NCBI RefSeq assembly: GCF_000972705.2
Contig: NZ_LATL02000011.1
Span: forward strand, 1-39,390
DNA: 39,390 nucleotides
DNA from: Limnoraphis robusta CS-951
GTDB taxonomy: Bacteria; Cyanobacteriota; Cyanobacteriia; Cyanobacteriales; Microcoleaceae
Reading direction: 5' to 3'
In this document: in pieces, positions 35,103 to 39,390 of the stretch
Layout of the letters: every line of letters begins with the position of its first letter
Numbering within the stretch: position 1 is the stretch's first letter
The notes under the pieces: model-generated
What the model saw: the letters and a program-made list of their open reading frames with translations, nothing else
Told to the model about the DNA's origin: nothing
Database searches by the model: none
Program-made: the position numbers and the translations under genes

Positions 35103-35376
35103 TAGTAGGGTTCAGGCGAATCACCTGCGAATAAGTTTTGACATTGCTTTAAACAATGACCTGTTTTTTAAAGCAATTGTAAAATCTCAGTAAATCTACT
35201 GATGAGAGCCTCAAAAATATGGCAGTATAGATTTACTTTAATCAATACTTTTACTAGCTCTTTATTAACGACCAGGATGACAATATGGTGAAAACAGAGA
35301 ACTGATCTCTGCACTCCAGTAAAAGTAAAGTCAGGTTGAAACTGTAAGTTAGAACATAAAAACCTCCTATCCAGAT
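35103..35376. promoter_or_regulatory. Upstream region of the giant beta-helix protein gene
   Basis: 274 bp without a convincing gene. It contains an 11-bp perfect inverted repeat ATTGCTTTAAA / TTTAAAGCAAT (35143-35153, 35167-35177) and a small hairpin CAGAGA / TCTCTG (35295-35311). No clear promoter or Shine-Dalgarno site; the bases before the start contain CCTCCT, the complement of a Shine-Dalgarno sequence. Confidence 0.35.
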
Positions 35377-35985
35377 ATGACCACATTTTTATCCGATGAC
35401 TTTAATAACAGCAGCCTCAGTTCTCAGTGGAGTTTTATTGACCCCGTTGGTAATAGTTCTTATAGCCTGAGTGGCACAAATACAAAAGATGCTTATTTAA
35501 ACCTATCCGTTCCTAGTGGTTCATCTCACGACATCTGGAACAACACCCTCACAGCCGCACGAGTGATGCAACCGGCGACAAATACCGACTTTGAACTGGA
35601 AGTCAAATTTGCCTCCGAACCCGCCCAAAGATATCAAATACAAGGCATCTTAGTCGAACAAAATGCCAACAACTGGCTGAGATTTGACACCTTTCACGAT
35701 GGTAGCCAACTGTTTGTATTTGCCGCAGCAACCATCAACGGTTCTTCCCAAGAAAAAATGCTCGCCGAAATTGACTCCGGTGAAGCGTCTCATCTGAGAG
35801 TCAATCGTCAAGGGTCAACATGGACATTAGAGTATTCGGCAGATGGACAAACCTGGGCGAGTGCAGGCAGTTTTACTCAAGCCCTCAATGTCACATCCGT
35901 CGGAACATTTGCGGGGAATGCAGGTAATAATAATCCAGCTTTTACCAGTCAAGTCGATTACTTTTTTAATACCGCCGCTCCCATT
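35377..35985 (+). repeat. Duplicated beta-sandwich module, copy 1
   Basis: 203 codons, MTTFLSDDFNNSSL to FFNTAAPI. It matches copy 2 (38731-39339) without gaps; I count about 26 residue differences by eye (roughly 87% identity). LRFDTFHDGSQL and HLRVNRQGSTW are conserved in both. Confidence 0.9.
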
Positions 35986-38900
35986 CGTTTAGAAGATGGA
36001 AATCAGCTCTCCATTGACAATGATATTTCTGTCACTGAAAATGATACAGGTACAACGACCCTGAACTTTACCGTCAGCTTATTAGAAGCCAGTGATGAAG
36101 TTGTAACCGTAGATTTTTCCACCGAATCTGCGACGGCGACTGAGGGAGTCGATTATCTAGGCAGCAGTGGAACTCTTAGCTTTGCACCGGGCGTCACTGA
36201 ACAAACGATTTCAGTTGAAGTGCAAGGCGACGAAAATATTGAGCCTTATGAAAGCTTTTTCGTCAACCTGTTTAATCCCAGTAATGCTTCTATCGGTGAT
36301 AGTCAAGCTATCGTCACCATTACCGATGATGATGTTGACTCAAACTTCCCGCAAGTGAAATTTCCCGATGATGCGGGAATGGTGAATATCAAAGATTATG
36401 GAGCCAAAGGGGATGGAGTTACAGATGATACCGCAGCCATTCAGCAAGCCCTGGCAGAAAATCGGGTCATCCACTTTCCCAATGGCACCTATCTAGTCAG
36501 TGATACCCTGCAATGGGGAGATACAAAACGACTGGTGTTGCAGGGAGAAAGTCAAGATAAAACGATTATTAAACTCAAAGATAACCTCGCTGCCTTCAAC
36601 AACTCCAGTAGCCCTAAACCCCTGCTGACAACCTTTGAAGGGCAGAGTACAGGACAAGCGTTTCAAAACTCAATTTACAACCTGAGTGTTGATGTCGGAG
36701 CCGGAAATGCCGGTGCAATTGGTATCCGGTTTACCAGTAATAATCAAGGTGGTCTTCGCGATGTTACGATTCGCTCCAGCGACCCCAATAATTTAGGTAA
36801 AACTGGACTCGCTCTGACAAAACCCTGGCCGGGTCCATCTTTATTCAAGAACGTCACCGTTGAAGGGTTTAATTATGGGGTGGAAGTTAATCATCCCGAA
36901 TATAGTAACGTTTTTGAAAATTTAACCCTGCGCGATCAGAAAATTGCAGGTATTAGCAACAATGGCAATATTCTCAGCATCCGGGGATTAACCAGCAACA
37001 ATTCCGTTCCGGTGATCGAGAATAATGATGATAAAGGAATGATCACCCTAATTGATGGCAACTTCGAGGGCGGTTCGTCACAAACCTCAGCCATTAACCT
37101 CAAAGCCGGGACGTTATATGCCCGCAATATTACCACTGAAGGCTATCAGTCCGCTCTCAAAAAAGGCAACAGCATCGTTTCAGGTAACTCCATCTCTGAA
37201 TACGTTTCCAGTCCAGCTTATAGCCTTTTCCCCTCTCCGCAAACCTCTTTACAACTCGATGTACCGGAGTTACCGGAAATTCGCTATGACAACCTGAGTA
37301 ACTGGGCGAACGTTACCGATTTTGGTGCCATTGCTTCCGACAATCAAGACGATAGCGCCGCCATTCAAGCCGCACTCAACTCTGGAAAATCTACCATTTA
37401 CTTTCCGGGTGGTCGATACAACATCAACAATACTCTCGAAGTCGGGGGCAACGTCAAGCTAATCACCGGAGCATCTTATCAAACCGTTCTCACCGTTGGA
37501 GGGAACTTAAAAAATCAGGATCAACCCGTATTCCGGTTTGAGTCTACTAATCAAGATACAGTCACATTGGAACGCTTTTTTGGGGACTATGGAGGCGGAA
37601 ACTTTCATTGGGTTGAACAAGCCTCCCCAAACACTCTTGTTCTGAGAAATTTTGCCGTTGGTTCCGGTTCAGCGTACCGCAACAGCGTTCCCGGTGAACT
37701 GATTATTGAAGATGTTGCAGCTAGTGATTGGGTGTTTGACGAACAAAAGGTTTGGGCTTGGCAACTCAATCCAGAAGGCTTCACCACCAAAATTACCAAC
37801 AATGGCGGACAACTCTGGGTTCTCGGACTCAAAACCGAGAAAGAAGGCACGATCATCGAAACCACAGCAGGAGGACAGACAGAAGTTCTTGGGGGGTTAA
37901 TTTATCCCGCCAGCCGAGGTGATTTGATTCCTTCCCAACAGCCTGCTTTTATTAATGATGAGTCCCAACTGACGATCGCAGGCGTGGGTGAATCTCGATA
38001 CAACGTGGGTAGCTACAACATTTTAGTTGAGGAAACCCGCAATGGGGTGACTGAAACTTTGCTCAACGATAGCAATATTCTCAGACGGGGACAGGGTTTT
38101 GAAATTCCCCTCTATACAGGCTTTCAAGACAGTAGTGGGAACCTTAATCAAGCCCCCGTCGCTGTTAATGATTCTTTGACGATTGATAGTGTTGAATCAA
38201 TTGTTATCGATGTGTTGAGTAATGATAGCGATCGCGATGGTCGTCTCGATCCGACGAGCGTCACGATTAATAATCAACCGAGTCAGGGTGAGGTCAGTGT
38301 TGATTTAACGACAGGAGCAATAACCTATACTCCCGATGCCAGTTTTACCAATAACGATAGCTTTACCTACACGGTTCAAGATGATGATGGCGAAACCTCC
38401 AACGTAGCAACAGTCAGCATTACCTTGGATGCCAATCAAGCGACCGTTGCCAACAACGATACAGCTTCTGTCTCCCGTGGGCAATTCGTTGAGATCAATG
38501 TATTGGCAAACGACAGCGACAGTGATGGGACTGTTGACCCCCTGACTGTGGAGATCGCTCAACCGCCAGCCTATGGGGAAGTGTTGGTGAATAGCAACGG
38601 CACCATCAGTTATACCCACAATGGCTCGAACACAACCAGTGATAGCTTCACTTACGCCGTTCGAGACGATGAAGCTGCTCAATCTAATGTTGCAAGTGTA
38701 AACCTAACGATTGAAACTCCCTCTCAAAATATGACCACATTTTTATCCGATGACTTCAATAACAGCAGTCTCAAGTCCCAATGGAGTTTTGTTGACCCTG
38801 TTGGTAATAGCTCCTATAGTCTGACTGGCACCAACACCGAAGATGCCTATTTAAACCTATCGGTTCCTAGCGGTTCATCTCACGATCTGTGGAACAATAA

Positions 38901-39390
38901 CGTCAAAGCCGCACGGGTGATGCAACCAGCGACAAACAGCGACTTTGAACTCGAGGCCAAATTTGCCTCCGTACCCAGCCAAAAATTTCAGATACAAGGG
39001 ATTTTAGTTCAACAAAATGCCACCAACTGGCTGAGATTTGACACCTTTCACGATGGTAGTCAACTCAAAGTCTTTGCAGCGGCCACCATCAACGGTTCTT
39101 CCCAAGAAAAACTGATCGCCAACATCAACCCAACTCAAGCTTCTCATCTAAGAGTCAATCGTCAAGGCTCAACTTGGAAGCTAGAATATTCCGCAGATGG
39201 ACAAACCTGGGCGAGTGCAGGTAGCTTCACTCAAGCCCTCAATGTTACATCAGTCGGAACATTTGCCGGAAATGCGGGTAATAATGCTCCAGCTTTTACC
39301 AGCCAAGTCGATTACTTTTTTAATACGGCCGCTCCTATCGTTCCGGAAGATGTCGCCCTTCCCAACCAAGCCCCCGTTGCGAATGATGAT
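35377..39390 (+). CDS. Giant multidomain secreted protein with twin beta-helix (paralog C); runs off window end
   Basis: An uninterrupted frame from ATG 35377 to the last base, 1338 codons without stop; an in-frame TAG at 35350 makes this the first ATG. Domains in order: ~200-residue beta-sandwich module resembling DUF1349 (1-203); Calx-beta (~210-322, ATEGVDY, ENIEPYESFFV); twin Pectate_lyase_3 helix (~335-920) with starts VNIKDYGAKGDG and VTDFGAIASDNQDDSAAIQ, KPWPGP, and QLWVLGLKTEK (~811-821); two cadherin-like/VCBS-type modules (~924-1018, 1019-1115; VLSNDSDRDG, VLANDSDSDG); a second copy of the beta-sandwich module (1119-1321); and the start of another NQAPVANDD module. There is no N-terminal signal peptide, so export by type I secretion via a C-terminal signal beyond the window is likely. 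Possibly an exopolysaccharide-modifying or sheath protein. Confidence 0.88.
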   Translation, partial: MTTFLSDDFNNSSLSSQWSFIDPVGNSSYSLSGTNTKDAYLNLSVPSGSSHDIWNNTLTAARVMQPATNTDFELEVKFASEPAQRYQIQGILVEQNANNWLRFDTFHDGSQLFVFAAATINGSSQEKMLAEIDSGEASHLRVNRQGSTWTLEYSADGQTWASAGSFTQALNVTSVGTFAGNAGNNNPAFTSQVDYFFNTAAPIRLEDGNQLSIDNDISVTENDTGTTTLNFTVSLLEASDEVVTVDFSTESATATEGVDYLGSSGTLSFAPGVTEQTISVEVQGDENIEPYESFFVNLFNPSNASIGDSQAIVTITDDDVDSNFPQVKFPDDAGMVNIKDYGAKGDGVTDDTAAIQQALAENRVIHFPNGTYLVSDTLQWGDTKRLVLQGESQDKTIIKLKDNLAAFNNSSSPKPLLTTFEGQSTGQAFQNSIYNLSVDVGAGNAGAIGIRFTSNNQGGLRDVTIRSSDPNNLGKTGLALTKPWPGPSLFKNVTVEGFNYGVEVNHPEYSNVFENLTLRDQKIAGISNNGNILSIRGLTSNNSVPVIENNDDKGMITLIDGNFEGGSSQTSAINLKAGTLYARNITTEGYQSALKKGNSIVSGNSISEYVSSPAYSLFPSPQTSLQLDVPELPEIRYDNLSNWANVTDFGAIASDNQDDSAAIQAALNSGKSTIYFPGGRYNINNTLEVGGNVKLITGASYQTVLTVGGNLKNQDQPVFRFESTNQDTVTLERFFGDYGGGNFHWVEQASPNTLVLRNFAVGSGSAYRNSVPGELIIEDVAASDWVFDEQKVWAWQLNPEGFTTKITNNGGQLWVLGLKTEKEGTIIETTAGGQTEVLGGLIYPASRGDLIPSQQPAFINDESQLTIAGVGESRYNVGSYNILVEETRNGVTETLLNDSNILRRGQGFEIPLYTGFQDSSGNLNQAPVAVNDSLTIDSVESIVIDVLSNDSDRDGRLDPTSVTINNQPSQGEVSVDLTTGAITYTPDASFTNNDSFTYTVQDDDGETSNVATVSITLDANQATVANNDTASVSRGQFVEINVLANDSDSDGTVDPLTVEIAQPPAYGEVLVNSNGTISYTHNGSNTTSDSFTYAVRDDEAAQSNVASVNLTIETPSQNMTTFLSDDFNNSSLKSQWSFVDPVGNSSYSLTGTNTEDAYLNLSVPSGSSHDLWNNNVKAARVMQPATNSDFELEAKFASVPSQKFQIQGILVQQNATNWLRFDTFHDGSQLKVFAAATINGSSQEKLIANINPTQASHLRVNRQGSTWKLEYSADGQTWASAGSFTQALNVTSVGTFAGNAGNNAPAFTSQVDYFFNTAAPIVPEDVALPNQAPVANDD
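38731..39339 (+). repeat. Duplicated beta-sandwich module, copy 2
   Basis: In frame, 3354 bp downstream of copy 1. It even retains the ATGACCACATTTTTATCC sequence that serves as translation start in copy 1, here internal, so copy 2 appears to derive from an N-terminal copy of this or a related gene. Confidence 0.9.

Noticed and set aside
35168..35386. 72-codon minus-strand frame upstream of the giant gene
   Set aside because: It overlaps the start of the giant gene and the leader hairpins; Phe/Leu/Cys-rich translation with no homologous feel and no ribosome site.
38305..38682. 125-codon minus-strand frame
   Set aside because: Antisense to the cadherin-like repeats of the giant protein; an artefact of its biased codon composition.

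Overview
The window looks like a cyanobacterial chromosome. I count about a dozen GCGATCGC (HIP1) octamers by eye (for example near 1397, 1709, 3154, 10823, 12442, 23021, 26525, 33587 and 38227). It also carries a NIL-domain ferredoxin of the cyanobacterial type and a Wza/Wzc exopolysaccharide locus. The moderate GC, long intergenic stretches and giant repeat-rich secreted protein suggest a filamentous member of the Oscillatoriales, but that placement is inference.

Layout. 1-630: 3' end of a tnpB (IS200/IS605 group) with a hairpin over its stop codon, next to a small minus-strand ORF that may have been interrupted. 628-2633: minus-strand trio of an AstE/AspA-type zinc deacylase, a small membrane protein and a NIL/2x[4Fe-4S] ferredoxin. 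2970-7145: plus-strand export pair, a Wza-like outer-membrane protein with four SLBB modules and a Wzc-like co-polymerase/tyrosine kinase. 7199-25099: fourteen consecutive minus-strand genes for polysaccharide assembly: six glycosyltransferases (five GT4, one GT2), two methyltransferases, a Wzy-like polymerase, a flippase-like membrane protein, an MBOAT plus SGNH acylation pair, and two secreted twin beta-helix (pectate-lyase-superfamily) proteins. One GT4 gene (25270-26382) points the other way. 26420-30737: minus-strand GT4, acyltransferase-3 and ABC exporter genes. 31262-34338: plus-strand cassette of glucose-1-phosphate cytidylyltransferase (rfbF), an SDR epimerase/dehydratase and a sugar C-methyltransferase, closed by a strong terminator. 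34339-35376: non-coding stretch with a second, orphan terminator (possible small RNA), a 178-bp MITE-like element and a gene remnant. 35377-39390: an open frame of 1338 codons that runs off the window and encodes a giant multidomain protein.

How the genes fit together. The glycosyltransferases would build an oligosaccharide on a lipid carrier. The ABC protein and/or the flippase-like protein could turn it across the inner membrane. The Wzy-like protein would polymerise it under Wzc control, with export through the Wza-like protein. MBOAT/SGNH, acyltransferase-3 and the methyltransferases would decorate it. The CDP-sugar cassette suggests a C-methyl-branched sugar, although no CDP-glucose 4,6-dehydratase or initiating phosphoglycosyltransferase is present here.

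The most unusual point is that three homologous twin beta-helix proteins lie in or beside this locus. Each seems to be exported differently: lipoprotein, Sec signal/anchor, and a giant signal-less protein. They share a distinctive C-terminal motif (LGLKTEK) and may act on the polymer made here as lyase, epimerase or binding protein.
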